Assembly: GCA_964345215.1 (NCBI GenBank)
Contig: CAYFQH010000002.1
Span: forward strand, 1 to 64,000
Length of the DNA stretch: 64,000 nucleotides
Direction: 5' to 3'
DNA from: CAYFQH01 sp964345215
Lineage (GTDB): Bacteria; Bacillota; Clostridia; Christensenellales; Aristaeellaceae
Part shown: piece after piece, positions 45,261 to 53,096 of the stretch
Numbering within the stretch: position 1 is the first letter of the stretch
How the letters are laid out: every line of letters starts with the position of its first letter
Position numbers and translations under genes: made by a program
The notes under the pieces: generated by a model
Databases searched by the model: none
Told to the model about the DNA's origin: nothing
Seen by the model: the letters and a program-made list of their open reading frames with translations, nothing else

Positions 45261-46679
45261 TCATATTGTCTGCTGGGGCAAATAAGTTGTTACCTCAAAG
45301 GATTGTTCAATGGCTTTTCGGGCAGCTTTAAGGGAAGGAAAAACGCCATCAGCAATCATTTGGCAAATGCCGTTACCCAGGGCCGCTGCTTCCGCCGGCC
45401 CTGCCAGCACCCTTTTGCCGCAGGCGTTGGCTGTTAACTGGTTTAACAGCCTGTCCATGCTGCCGCCCCCTACAACGCAAATGGCATCGTAGGTTTTTTG
45501 CTGAACAGCTTCGATTTGGGCCAAACTTTTTTGGTAATTTTCGGCCAGGGAATGATACACACAAGCCAACTGTTGGCCCAAATTTTCCGGCACCTTTTGG
45601 CCCGTTTTTTCGCAGTAACCATTAATGGCCTTTGCCATGTTGCCCGGGGCAAAAAGGCTTCGATCCTCTGTGTTAATGCGGGAGGGGAAGCTAAGCTCCG
45701 TTTGGGCCAGATTAATCAGGTCTCCAAAAGTTTTGCCTTCTCCCGATTCCCGGCGAAGGGCGTTAATAAACCAAAGCCCCATCATATTTTTTTGAAAGCC
45801 ATAGGTATGATCATAACCACCTGCGTTACTGATATTGGCCAAAAAGCTTTGAACCGACACATTCGCTTCTTCTTCTTCCACCCCCATCATGCTAAAGGCA
45901 CCGCTGGAAAGATAAAGGGCCTTTGGTAAAAGGGGTGTGCCCATAAGGGCGCTGGCCGTATCATGGCTGGCTACGGCAATAACCTCTGCCTCAAAGCCCA
46001 CTTCCTGAGCAATTTCAGGCAAAAGCCGGCCTGCCCGGGTGCCGGGGTGAACAATTTGTCCAAATAATTTTTGCGGCAAGTCAAGGGTTTTAATCACCCC
46101 GTCAAGCCAAAGTCGGCTTTTTGCCCCTACGAGGCCGGTGGTAGTAGCGTTGGTATACTCATTATACATGGTGCCGGTTAAAAAAAACGTTAAGTAATCT
46201 GCCGCCATGAGCAAATGATCTGCTGCGTATAAAACGTTGGGCCGCTCTCCTTTGTCGGCCAAAAGCTGATAGAGGGTATTAAAAGATTGGTGGGCAAGGC
46301 CGTTTTCATCATACAGGGCTTGGGGCGCAATTTTGCCTTGGGCTTCCTGAACGGCGGATTTTGTACGCTCATCCCAAAAGGCATAAGCCTCCCCTAAAAT
46401 ATCTCCCTTGCGGTTTAGCAAAAGGTAGTCAGCCCCCCAGGTGTCAATACCGATGGACACAGGTTCGACCCCCTGGCGCTTCGCCTGAACCAACCCTTCG
46501 ATAATGTTCTGTGTAATCAGTTCCATATTCCAGTAAAAGTGCCCCTCATCCGTTAGGGCGCGGTTATCAAAGCGGTACAGTTCTTTTATTTGCAGTTTTC
46601 CCTCTTCTATCCACAGGGCAGCATGCCTGCCGGTAGAAGGGCCAATATCAATGGCGATATAATATTTTCTATTTTTCAT
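45261..46679 (-). CDS. rhaB: Rhamnulokinase-like FGGY carbohydrate kinase
   Basis: This 472-aa FGGY kinase has the N-terminal AIDIGPSTGRHAALW phosphate loop, GIDTWGADYLLL, and the C-terminal ICVVGGGSMDRLLNQLTANACGKRVLAGPAEAAALGN. The pattern DIGxSxGR...GIDTWGVD and QLTADA is that of rhamnulokinase, which phosphorylates L-rhamnulose. Start ATG 46679 follows AAAGGA; a codon at 46697 has no site. No rhamnose isomerase or aldolase is in the window. The epimerase-like gene at 48 kb may belong to the same sugar-use capability. Confidence 0.82.
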   Translation of the reverse strand: MKNRKYYIAIDIGPSTGRHAALWIEEGKLQIKELYRFDNRALTDEGHFYWNMELITQNIIEGLVQAKRQGVEPVSIGIDTWGADYLLLNRKGDILGEAYAFWDERTKSAVQEAQGKIAPQALYDENGLAHQSFNTLYQLLADKGERPNVLYAADHLLMAADYLTFFLTGTMYNEYTNATTTGLVGAKSRLWLDGVIKTLDLPQKLFGQIVHPGTRAGRLLPEIAQEVGFEAEVIAVASHDTASALMGTPLLPKALYLSSGAFSMMGVEEEEANVSVQSFLANISNAGGYDHTYGFQKNMMGLWFINALRRESGEGKTFGDLINLAQTELSFPSRINTEDRSLFAPGNMAKAINGYCEKTGQKVPENLGQQLACVYHSLAENYQKSLAQIEAVQQKTYDAICVVGGGSMDRLLNQLTANACGKRVLAGPAEAAALGNGICQMIADGVFPSLKAARKAIEQSFEVTTYLPQQTI

Positions 46680-46814
46680 AAAAAATCCTTTCTTCATGGG
46701 AATGCTTCCTTTACAGGCCCTATAGTTGCTATGGTAAAGCTTTTTTTTAAATTGCGCAAGGGAACAAATTCAAAAGTAAAAGAACGCTATATAAGGGTTT
46801 CACATATCAATCAA

Positions 46815-46848
46815 AAACAGAAAAAAGCTGAGCCGCAGCTCAGCTTAT
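46815..46848 (-). terminator. Terminator of the zinc-ribbon membrane protein gene
   Basis: On the minus strand AAGCTGAG pairs with CTCAGCTT around a 6-nt loop, followed by TTTTTTCTGTTTTTG. Confidence 0.8.
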
Positions 46849-46885
46849 ACTACAGCCCGGTTAACCTTTGCAGGCATGCAGGATT

Positions 46886-47635
46886 TTAGTGTTTTACCTC
46901 TTCTTCAATTAGGCTGTGATGGCAGTGTACACACACCTGCGCATCTTTTTCCACCACTTGCCCACAATAGGGGCAGTAGGTATATAAGTCGCTTCGTATA
47001 GGCTCAGGCTCTTTCGTAACCGGGGGCGAAGGGGCCGGCTGAGTGGTGGCTTTGGGGCTTTCAAAGGGGTTTAAACCTTCAAAAAAGCTCCCTGCCTGAT
47101 CCATTGCCGGCGGCATTTGTCCGCGCATCATTTGATCAATGGTTTCCTGAAACAAGTCACGCTGGGGGGGCAAGTAAAACATGTCCCTGCGTTTTACAAA
47201 GTAAATAACATTGGGGACCAGCCAAACCGCAACACTAACGGCCAATCCAAGGGCTCCTATTCTAAGCCCCTGTTCCAGTCCTGTTTGAAGGCTGGCTTCA
47301 AAGCCCTGCCAAAGGCCGATGGACACGCCATCCAGCGCCAATACGGCAAAGTTTAAGTAAAAGCCCAAGGGCTTTGTTTTTTTCATATTGGTGTAGGTAA
47401 AAAAGGACAGAACATACCGAAGGATTTCTGCCCCCAGCATAACAAACAAAAATGTGTGCATCTGCTGAGGCAAGCCCCCCAAATTTTGGAAGGCCGAAAA
47501 ACTCATCACCAAGGAAAACGCACCGCTGATTAGCATAATCGGCAGACGGGTAAAAATGTAAAAGTTCATCCAGTTTACCGGTTTTCCGATGGCCTGGCCT
47601 TTTAAAAATAATTGTCTTCTATAAGAAACTCCCAA
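46886..47635 (-). CDS. Membrane protein with C-terminal zinc ribbon, unknown
   Basis: This 249-aa protein has three or four membrane helices (about 25-160), a Pro-rich linker with many P and Q, and a C-terminal zinc ribbon: YCPYCGQ and CVHCHHSL. Such domain pairs occur in many uncharacterised Firmicute proteins. The start is TTG 47635 after AAGGAGAG at 7 nt; no ATG fits. It has its own terminator. A -10-like TATACT occurs on the minus strand near 47712-47717, with a poor -35. Confidence 0.72.
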   Translation of the reverse strand: MGVSYRRQLFLKGQAIGKPVNWMNFYIFTRLPIMLISGAFSLVMSFSAFQNLGGLPQQMHTFLFVMLGAEILRYVLSFFTYTNMKKTKPLGFYLNFAVLALDGVSIGLWQGFEASLQTGLEQGLRIGALGLAVSVAVWLVPNVIYFVKRRDMFYLPPQRDLFQETIDQMMRGQMPPAMDQAGSFFEGLNPFESPKATTQPAPSPPVTKEPEPIRSDLYTYCPYCGQVVEKDAQVCVHCHHSLIEEEVKH

Positions 47636-47962
47636 AATTCGACTCTCCTTTTTCCCTGATCCCTGTATTGTTTTATAATCGATTCATTCATCTAAAGATC
47701 AGTGTACCTATAGTATACCACCTTTTTTCTGCATTGAACCAAAGGGAATGTGAACTTTTTTTAAACTCCCCCTGTTTTGGCCCTTTGTTTGAATTGACCT
47801 TGCTGCTTGTTCATGGTACACTTTTTTCATTAAAGGAAACAGGGTACACAAGAAGGCTGGTAAAAAGGCAAGGGATTTTTGTGAAAAACAAAAAAACTGC
47901 CCTTTAACCCCACCTGACTGGTGCAGTGTTGACCAAATATAATTTATTAAAGGAGTACCGGC
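47636..47962. other. Intergenic stretch with promoter and leader, no gene
   Basis: These 327 bases between divergent genes contain a plus-strand promoter at 47794-47822 and a leader of about 130 nt before the epimerase gene. Short open frames on both strands lack ribosome binding sites and family resemblance. No riboswitch structure was recognised in the leader. Confidence 0.5.
47794..47822 (+). promoter_or_regulatory. Sigma-A promoter for the epimerase gene
   Basis: TTGACC is followed after exactly 17 nt by TACACT. Confidence 0.65.
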
Positions 47963-48634
47963 ATGAACCAAATTTCTCCCTCGATGATGTGTGCCCCCAT
48001 TGACCAGTTAAAAGAATACCTGGCCATTTTAGAAAACAAAGGCATTGATTATTTACATATAGACGTGATGGACGGCCATTTTGTACCCAATCTCATGTTT
48101 GGCACCGACTATATCCGTCAGCTTCGCAGCCTTACCTCCATTCCCCTGGATATTCATTTAATGATTACAAACCCCGAGGATAAAATTGATTGGTTTAACA
48201 TTGCCCCGGGGGAAATTGTTTCCCTGCATATTGAAAGCACCACAAAAGATAACCTGCTTTTGCTGATTAAAAAAATCCGCTCTCTGGGAGCTCTGCCTTT
48301 TATTGCTATAAACCCTCTCACCCCGCTGAGCGAGCTTGTTCCCTTTGTAAAGGATATACAAGGCCTGCTGATGATGACCGTTACCCCAGGCTTCGCCGGG
48401 CAAAAAGCTACACCCCAGGCCATTGATAAAATTGCCCTTGCCAAAGACTTTTTGCTGGCTACAGGCCGGGAAGATGGGATTATTGAGGTGGACGGAAACG
48501 TCAGCTTTACCCTAGCCCCAATAATGAAGGAAAAGGGCGCCGACCTTTTTGTAGTGGGTTCCTCCAGCGTTTTTTCAAAAGACTTTTCATTAGAAGAGGG
48601 CATCGACCGGTTCAGGGCTTGTTTAGAAAATTAA
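47963..48634 (+). CDS. Ribulose-phosphate 3-epimerase family protein
   Basis: This 223-aa TIM-barrel protein has the family motifs ISPSMMCA, YLHIDVMDGHFVPN, PLDIHLMI and VTPGFAGQ, plus IIEVDGNVSF and VVGSSSVF, so all catalytic and phosphate-binding positions are present. It could be Rpe or the closely related D-allulose-6-phosphate epimerase (AlsE); the MCA and FGTDYI sequence leans toward AlsE-like enzymes. The ATG follows AAAGGAG. Confidence 0.85.
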   Translation: MNQISPSMMCAPIDQLKEYLAILENKGIDYLHIDVMDGHFVPNLMFGTDYIRQLRSLTSIPLDIHLMITNPEDKIDWFNIAPGEIVSLHIESTTKDNLLLLIKKIRSLGALPFIAINPLTPLSELVPFVKDIQGLLMMTVTPGFAGQKATPQAIDKIALAKDFLLATGREDGIIEVDGNVSFTLAPIMKEKGADLFVVGSSSVFSKDFSLEEGIDRFRACLEN

Positions 48635-48703
48635 CCTCCTGTTCCCTTTTGTATATATTTTATATAGTAAAATACATTGTTAACCTGTTTTTATTCCATC
48701 AAC

Positions 48704-48741
48704 AAAGGGCCTTTGCACCAATGGCAAAGGCCCTTTTTATC
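48704..48741. terminator. Bidirectional terminator between epimerase and LacI genes
   Basis: AAAGGGCCTTTGC and GCAAAGGCCCTTT form a perfect 13-bp stem with a 7-nt loop, followed by TTTAT on the plus side. Confidence 0.85.
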
Positions 48742-48749
48742 TGTGTGTT

Positions 48750-49802
48750 TTACACGAGTTCCTTGTGTTTGCTCCATTGCTGAACCACCGGTTTAATATA
48801 GGCAATTTCCTGGTCCCCTTGGGGGTAGCGCATTCTAAACAAAAGTTTTTCTGCCAATCGCCTTCCTAAAAGGGCCGTATTGACAACAGCTGTTGCCCTA
48901 ATCCCATCTACCTCACCATACTCGGACACTCCCTCATAGCCGGTGATTAGACAGTTTTTAAACCGGCCGCCGCTTTCCTTGCTTCCAATGTATTTGGATA
49001 CAAAGTAAGCCAGCTGATCGTTGGCGCACACAAAGGCATCGGGTACGGTTTTTAGGTTTTCCAAAAACGCAACCACCCTTTTCTCAATGCCTTCAATTCC
49101 CATAGGTTCTGTTAAGCAAACTTCCTCATTCAACAAAAGGCCGCCTTTTTGAAGGCCCAGCAAAAAGCCCTGGTACCGCTCGTTGTTTGTAAAGGCATAC
49201 TCCGTATCCCCAATAAATCCAAAGGTTTTGCAGCCCAGTTGAACCAAATTTTTTACAATTTCGCCTACAGTTTCCCGTCCCTCTAAAAGCACCACATCCC
49301 CTGCTAAATCGTAAGGAGATACATTGCCCGGTACATCCAAAAAAATAGTCGGTTTTCGTATTTCATCAATGAGCTGGGTCATGTTCTCATCATACACGTT
49401 AATGACAACAATTCCCTGGCTGACCCCATTATATAAAGAGGCGGGGAGGGAATAGCCCTTTTGGTAAATGGAGGGCACATGAGTATACAAAAGGTTGATA
49501 TTTTTCTTTGCCAACTCTTTTGCGATGCAGTGAACAATATCAAGCCAAAAAGAGGCAGACTCTGGCCTTGAAATAACCAAGCTCACCGTGATGCTCTCTT
49601 CTCTTTTGGTTACCTCATCAAAAAATAAAGGCAGCCGTTTTTTATTGTATCCCATTTCCTTTGCCTTCTCAATTACATCCATGCGAAGGCCTGGGCTAAC
49701 GCCGGGCTTGTTTTCAAAAACCTTCCATACCGTAACCCTGGAAATGTTCAGGCTGTCGGCAATGTCTTGCATGGTCGGCGAAATTCTTCCCTTTTTTTCC
49801 AC
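48750..49802 (-). CDS. LacI family transcriptional regulator
   Basis: This 350-aa protein has an N-terminal LacI helix-turn-helix and hinge (TMQDIADSLNISRVTVWKVFENKPGVSPGLRMDVI) and a ligand domain of the periplasmic-binding type. Start is GTG 49802; the in-frame alternatives upstream hit a stop. It is divergent from the binding-protein remnant at 49936, and a perfect palindrome lies between the two promoters, so it most likely repressed that lost sugar transporter. Whether it has other targets is unknown. Confidence 0.9.
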   Translation of the reverse strand: MEKKGRISPTMQDIADSLNISRVTVWKVFENKPGVSPGLRMDVIEKAKEMGYNKKRLPLFFDEVTKREESITVSLVISRPESASFWLDIVHCIAKELAKKNINLLYTHVPSIYQKGYSLPASLYNGVSQGIVVINVYDENMTQLIDEIRKPTIFLDVPGNVSPYDLAGDVVLLEGRETVGEIVKNLVQLGCKTFGFIGDTEYAFTNNERYQGFLLGLQKGGLLLNEEVCLTEPMGIEGIEKRVVAFLENLKTVPDAFVCANDQLAYFVSKYIGSKESGGRFKNCLITGYEGVSEYGEVDGIRATAVVNTALLGRRLAEKLLFRMRYPQGDQEIAYIKPVVQQWSKHKELV

Positions 49803-49844
49803 AATTACATCATCCTTTTTTATATACGCGTCCTCTTATCTTCT

Positions 49845-49873
49845 ATCATAACCGATTGGTGAAAAAATATCAA
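49845..49873 (-). promoter_or_regulatory. Promoter for the LacI gene
   Basis: TTGATA is followed after 17 nt by TATGAT on the minus strand, about 25 nt before the AAAGGATG site of the regulator. Confidence 0.65.
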
Positions 49874-49900
49874 CATTTTTTTACTTTTGTTAATTATTTT

Positions 49901-49929
49901 TTGTTAACATGTTAACACAATCATGTTAT
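49901..49929 (+). promoter_or_regulatory. Promoter with a perfect 16-bp LacI-type operator
   Basis: TTGTTA, 17 nt, TGTTAT forms a promoter for the rightward fragment. TGTTAACATGTTAACA at 49902-49917 is a perfect palindrome lying over and behind the -35. An extra GTTAA half-site is at about 49889. LacI-family operators are commonly 14-20 bp palindromes, so this is the probable target of the adjacent regulator. Confidence 0.75.
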
Positions 49930-49935
49930 TCTATA

Positions 49936-50397
49936 AAAAACCCCGAAAAGGCCCTTCAACTGTTAGAACTGGTAAACACTGATTCTAAAGTACGGGATGC
50001 CCTGTATTACGGCCTGGAAGGCGTAGACTTTGAATACACCACCGACGGCAAATTACACCGGATCACAACCGATTGGCCTATGGCCGGCTATACCCAGGGC
50101 AGCTTCTTTGCCGCTACCCAACTGGATACAGACGAACATAACCAATGGGCCGAAGTAAAAGAACTGAACGCCAACGCCATTGCTTCCCCTGCGCTTGGCT
50201 TCCAGTTTGACTATGCCGACACCGTTGGCGACGAAGTGATTAACTGTAAAGAAATTTGGGAACGGTGGAAGGGCGAATTGTTAACCGGAACCGTTGATCC
50301 CCAAGAAGCTGTACCTCAAATGATGAGTGAACTGCGCGATGCCGGCTTTGATAAAATTATTGAAGAGGCTCAAAAACAACTGGACGCTTTTAACTAA
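49936..50397 (+). pseudogene. C-terminal fragment of a DUF3502-type sugar ABC binding protein
   Basis: From about residue NPEKALQLLELVNTDSKVRDALYYGLEG the sequence matches the C-terminal third of DUF3502/family 1 solute-binding proteins (SPALGFQFDYADTV, EIWERWKGELLTGTVDPQEAVPQMMSELRDAGFDKIIEEAQKQLDAFN). The N-terminal two thirds, the ribosome binding site and the signal peptide are missing. The promoter and operator run straight into the fragment near 49935, so an internal deletion of roughly 1 kb seems to have removed the rest. A chance ATG at 49909 lies inside the operator and is unlikely to be used. Confidence 0.82.
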
Positions 50398-50411
50398 GTT
50401 TTCCATTTAAA

Positions 50412-50449
50412 AAGAACCTGCGAAATATTTTTTGCAGGTTCTTTTTTAT
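50412..50449 (+). terminator. Terminator after the binding-protein fragment
   Basis: AAGAACCTGC pairs with GCAGGTTCTT, followed by TTTTAT. It shows the original operon may have ended here. Confidence 0.82.
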
Positions 50450-50977
50450 GGCTTCACTCGGTTACGGAGCCCTATTTTTTGCATGGAAAGCAAAAGCATA
50501 TATAGGTACAAGGCCTTTTGTTTACAACCCCCACCGGGCCATGGTTTTAGCCCAGGGGGGCAGCCTGTTTGCGCTTTTACAGTAATGATACTAAAGGGCT
50601 TCATAAAGCCTCAAACTGTCAAAAAGCCCCAAACGTAAAGCGTGGGCTGCATGAAGGCGGCAGAAAAGAGGCGATGCCTCCCTTCATATAAAATCGAGAC
50701 CCAGCGGGGCCCATTGGGCCCTTTATTGCGGTGGGTCTGGGCGATTTTGATAAAAAAGGGGCAATGCCCCAAAATCGCTACGCTACGGATTCCTCTGTCC
50801 GTGAAGGCTTCGTTTTTCTTAAGGTTTTCAGCGAAAAGCATTTGTAACTAGAAACAATAAATGTAGCAATGCTACCAAGAGGAATCTGCAAGTCCAATAA
50901 AATGAATTTCATTTTATTGGGAGGGTGTCGACTTGTTAGGCACCCTGGGGCTTTATAAAACCTCTTCCAGGGCGTTC
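50450..50977. other. Gene-free stretch with repeat-like hairpins
   Basis: These 528 bases hold no credible gene; the short open frames lack ribosome binding sites. The right part (50641-50920) is dense in inverted repeats and is listed separately. A further GGTGCC/GGCACC-type hairpin near 50926-50946 could terminate the minus-strand NifX-like gene. Confidence 0.55.
50687..50920. repeat. Hairpin-rich candidate dispersed repeat or structured RNA
   Basis: Nested pairings include AAAATCG/CGATTTT closing GACCCA/TGGGTC and GGGCCCATTGGGCCC (about 50690-50748). GCGATTTTG (50741-50749) can instead pair with CAAAATCGC (50770-50778) around GGGGCA/TGCCCC, so two mutually exclusive folds exist. Further right are ACGGA/TCCGT and a 27-nt palindrome at 50894-50920 (CCAATAAAATGAA, T, then its complement). 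The texture is that of REP/MITE elements or a conserved RNA. I cannot say which. Confidence 0.5.
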
Positions 50978-51397
50978 CTACCCTTGGCAGTTTTCGCCGC
51001 ATTGATGCCCCTGGCCTTGTTCGCCGGCACTACAATGATGGTGCCCTTTTTCTCTTCCTTCACCGTGGTGGTTACAGGTTGCAGCCGGGTTATAATTTAG
51101 CTTGTCATATAAAAAATCTTCTACCGCTTGGTCCGCATCCCCGGTAACGCCCCCGTACCAGCGTATGCCAGCCTGGCTTAAACCCTTTTGGGCCCCCGGC
51201 CCAATGCCCCCACAGATTAAAATCGCTATCTCTCCTTTTTTCAAAAGGTCGGCCAGGGCCCCGTGGCCGGTACCGTTGGTGTTCACTACCGATGTTGCTT
51301 GAACGGTTTTACCTTCAACATCGTATATTTTAAAACGCCGGGTATGGCCAAAGTGCTGAAAAACCTGGCCATTGTCATAGGGGATTGCAATTCTCAT
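50978..51397 (-). CDS. NifX/NifB-like (dinitrogenase Fe-Mo cofactor) domain protein
   Basis: This 139-aa protein has the NifX/Fe-Mo cofactor domain: RIAIPYDNGQVFQHFGHTRRFKIYDVEG at the N-terminus and AILICGGIGPGAQKGLSQAGI. A C-terminal tail of about 35 residues is rich in His and Cys (CNHHG, GHHHCS, CGENC), suggesting metal or cluster binding. No nitrogenase genes are near. The start 51397 overlaps the end of the DUF134 gene by 23 nt; a longer open frame upstream is the DUF134 gene in another frame. Confidence 0.86.
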   Translation of the reverse strand: MRIAIPYDNGQVFQHFGHTRRFKIYDVEGKTVQATSVVNTNGTGHGALADLLKKGEIAILICGGIGPGAQKGLSQAGIRWYGGVTGDADQAVEDFLYDKLNYNPAATCNHHGEGREKGHHHCSAGEQGQGHQCGENCQG

Positions 51398-51773
51398 GTT
51401 TCTCTTCCTCTCTTTTTGTGTTGATTTGATTGCAGCGGTATTGCCCCAAGTGGCAGCAGCCTCGGCCGCAGCCGCCAGCACTATGGCCTGAAAGGGCAAC
51501 CTGCCCCCCTTCAATAGCCAGTTCAAAGCCGCCTACTAAAAAGGCGGCTACCTTTTGCCTTGCCCGGGCATAAATCGCCTGTATCGTGGTTCTGCCAACA
51601 TTCATTTGCAGGGCGCACTGGTTTTGATCAAGCCCTTCATAGTCAATCAGCCGCAGGGTTTCATACTCGTCAAGGGTTAGGGTTATCTTCTCCCTGGGCG
51701 GCCCTTCTTTAGGGCCAAAGTGTTTGTACCCCGGCGGCGAGCAAACTCGCCTGCATTTATGAGGCCTTGCCAT
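51375..51773 (-). CDS. DUF134 family predicted DNA-binding protein
   Basis: This 132-aa protein matches DUF134: ARPHKCRRVCSPPGYKHFGP and LTLDEYETLRLIDYEGLDQNQCALQMNVGRTTIQAIYARARQKVAAFLVGG, a helix-turn-helix core, plus a Cys-rich C-terminus (CGRGCCHLGQYRC). Start ATG 51773 follows GGGAGGG. It overlaps the NifX-like gene, with which DUF134 is often linked. It may regulate that partner or itself through the palindrome at 51795-51812; that is inference. Confidence 0.87.
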   Translation of the reverse strand: MARPHKCRRVCSPPGYKHFGPKEGPPREKITLTLDEYETLRLIDYEGLDQNQCALQMNVGRTTIQAIYARARQKVAAFLVGGFELAIEGGQVALSGHSAGGCGRGCCHLGQYRCNQINTKREEEKHENCNPL

Positions 51774-51794
51774 CCAATCCCTCCCTTTATTTAT

Positions 51795-51843
51795 TATTGA
51801 CATAAGTCAATAACTAGTATAATCCTTTTTGCACAGTTGTCAA
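51795..51843 (-). promoter_or_regulatory. Promoter and palindromic operator for DUF134/NifX pair
   Basis: TTGACA, 16 nt, TATACT on the minus strand drives the pair. Directly downstream, over the start site, lies TATTGACATAAGTCAATA (51795-51812), a perfect 7-4-7 inverted repeat. Its TTGAC-N4-GTCAA core resembles CRP/FNR-superfamily sites, but DUF134 itself is an alternative binder. Confidence 0.75.
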
Positions 51844-51870
51844 CCACCTTTTGCTTAAATTCCGCCCTCG

Positions 51871-51899
51871 TTTACAACAAAGGCAACAACTGGTATGAT
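51871..51899 (+). promoter_or_regulatory. Promoter for the CHR transporter genes
   Basis: TTTACA, 17 nt, TATGAT on the plus strand, about 45 nt before the first chr start codon. It lies back to back with the DUF134 promoter. Confidence 0.65.
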
Positions 51900-51946
51900 A
51901 AACAGTAGCCTTAACTGGTTTAATATGATGGAAAGCAGGCGTTAAG

Positions 51947-52534
51947 ATGGAAAAAAAAAGCAGCCCCACCAAGGCTTTTTTACTTGTTAAGCTGTTTTTG
52001 ACCATGCTGTATATCAGCACCTTCACCTTTGGCGGGGGCTTTGTTATTGTAACTTTTATGCGCAAAAAATTTGTTGAAGACTATGGCTGGCTTACGGAAG
52101 AAGAAATGCTGGATTTTGCCGCCCTGGCCCAGTCCTCTCCTGGGGCCATTGCTGTAAATGCGGCCATTTTGGTCGGCTGGCGTGTAGGAGGATTTGTGGG
52201 CATGGTGGTAGCCGTTATCGGCACCATTTTACCCCCCATGGTTGTGCTCAGTGTTATTTCGTTTTTTTACGCCGCCTTTGCCGCCAATAAGTATGTTTCC
52301 CTTGTACTAAAAGGTATGCAGGCCGGGGTGGCCGCTGTAATATTGGATGTGGTGTTTACCCTTGCCCATGGGGTAGTACAGGAAAAATCTCCTTTAAACT
52401 TGCTTGTGATGGCCGGGGCTTTTATTGCCACCTTCTTTTTTAATGTAAATGTAATCTACATTATTATTGCTGCCATCATACTTGGCATTGGCAAAAGTTT
52501 GTTAATGAGTAAAAGAAGGGAGGCGCACCGATGA
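51947..52534 (+). CDS. Chromate transporter (CHR) subunit 1
   Basis: This 195-aa protein is a single-domain CHR protein: FTFGGGFVIVTFMRKKFVED, WLTEEEMLDFAALAQSSPGAIAVNAAILVG, GTILPPMVVLSVIS, with about six helices. Short CHR proteins work in pairs. Only some CHR proteins export chromate, so the substrate is open. The ribosome binding site is weak (AGG only). Its stop overlaps the second subunit by 4 nt (ATGA). Confidence 0.88.
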   Translation: MEKKSSPTKAFLLVKLFLTMLYISTFTFGGGFVIVTFMRKKFVEDYGWLTEEEMLDFAALAQSSPGAIAVNAAILVGWRVGGFVGMVVAVIGTILPPMVVLSVISFFYAAFAANKYVSLVLKGMQAGVAAVILDVVFTLAHGVVQEKSPLNLLVMAGAFIATFFFNVNVIYIIIAAIILGIGKSLLMSKRREAHR

Positions 52535-53094
52535 ACATTTACACACAGCTTTTTTTAAGCTTTGTTCAAGTGGGCCTCTTTAGCATCGGTGGCGGCTATG
52601 CAGCTATGCCCCTCATTCAAAATCAGGCGGTTGAACTGCACCACTGGCTGACCATGAGTGAGTTTACCGATTTAATGACCATTGCAGAAATGACCCCCGG
52701 CCCCATTGCCGTAAACTCCGCCACCTTTGTGGGCATCCGTATCGCGGGTATTCCCGGGGCTTTGATTGCCACCTTCGGCACCATTTTACCCTCCCTCTTT
52801 ATTGTTTCGTTTTTGTACTATATTTATCAAAAATATCAAAACGTCAGCACCCTTCAACATGTACTGGGCAGCCTGCGCCCGGCAGTGGTGGCTTTAATTG
52901 CATCAGCCGGGCTGATGATTTTAGGCAACGTATTGTTTTACAGCGGGGTTGTAACCTTAAACCAAGTAGATTGGGTGGGCGCTCTTTTATTTACAGGGGC
53001 CTTTATTGTTCTTCGAAAGTGGAAGTTCAGCCCCATTTTGGTGATGCTCTGCTGCGGCTTTATCGGCCTGGGTGCCTATTTGCTTGTTGGTTAA
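52531..53094 (+). CDS. Chromate transporter (CHR) subunit 2
   Basis: This 187-aa protein is the second half: VGLFSIGGGYAAMPLIQNQAVE, WLTMSEFTDLMTIAEMTPGPIAVNSATFVG, GTILPSLFIV. The GGG and TPGPIAVN motifs mirror subunit 1 in the opposite membrane orientation expected for such pairs. The ATG follows GGGAGGCG. It converges on the metallophosphoesterase gene with only 2 nt between stop codons, and no terminator is visible. Confidence 0.88.
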   Translation: MNIYTQLFLSFVQVGLFSIGGGYAAMPLIQNQAVELHHWLTMSEFTDLMTIAEMTPGPIAVNSATFVGIRIAGIPGALIATFGTILPSLFIVSFLYYIYQKYQNVSTLQHVLGSLRPAVVALIASAGLMILGNVLFYSGVVTLNQVDWVGALLFTGAFIVLRKWKFSPILVMLCCGFIGLGAYLLVG

Positions 53095-53096
53095 GC

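Noticed and set aside
47668..47971. Small open frames on both strands before the epimerase gene
   Set aside because: They cross a good promoter and have no ribosome binding sites.
49909..49935. ATG start for the binding-protein fragment
   Set aside because: It lies within the operator palindrome and promoter, without a ribosome binding site.
50611..50841. 76-aa minus-strand frame in the hairpin-rich region
   Set aside because: No ribosome binding site; its sequence is dictated by the inverted repeats, so it is more likely repeat DNA than a gene.
51795..51812. Intrinsic terminator reading of the TATTGACATAAGTCAATA repeat
   Set aside because: Short AT-rich stem with no T-run, placed at a promoter start site; operator is the better reading.
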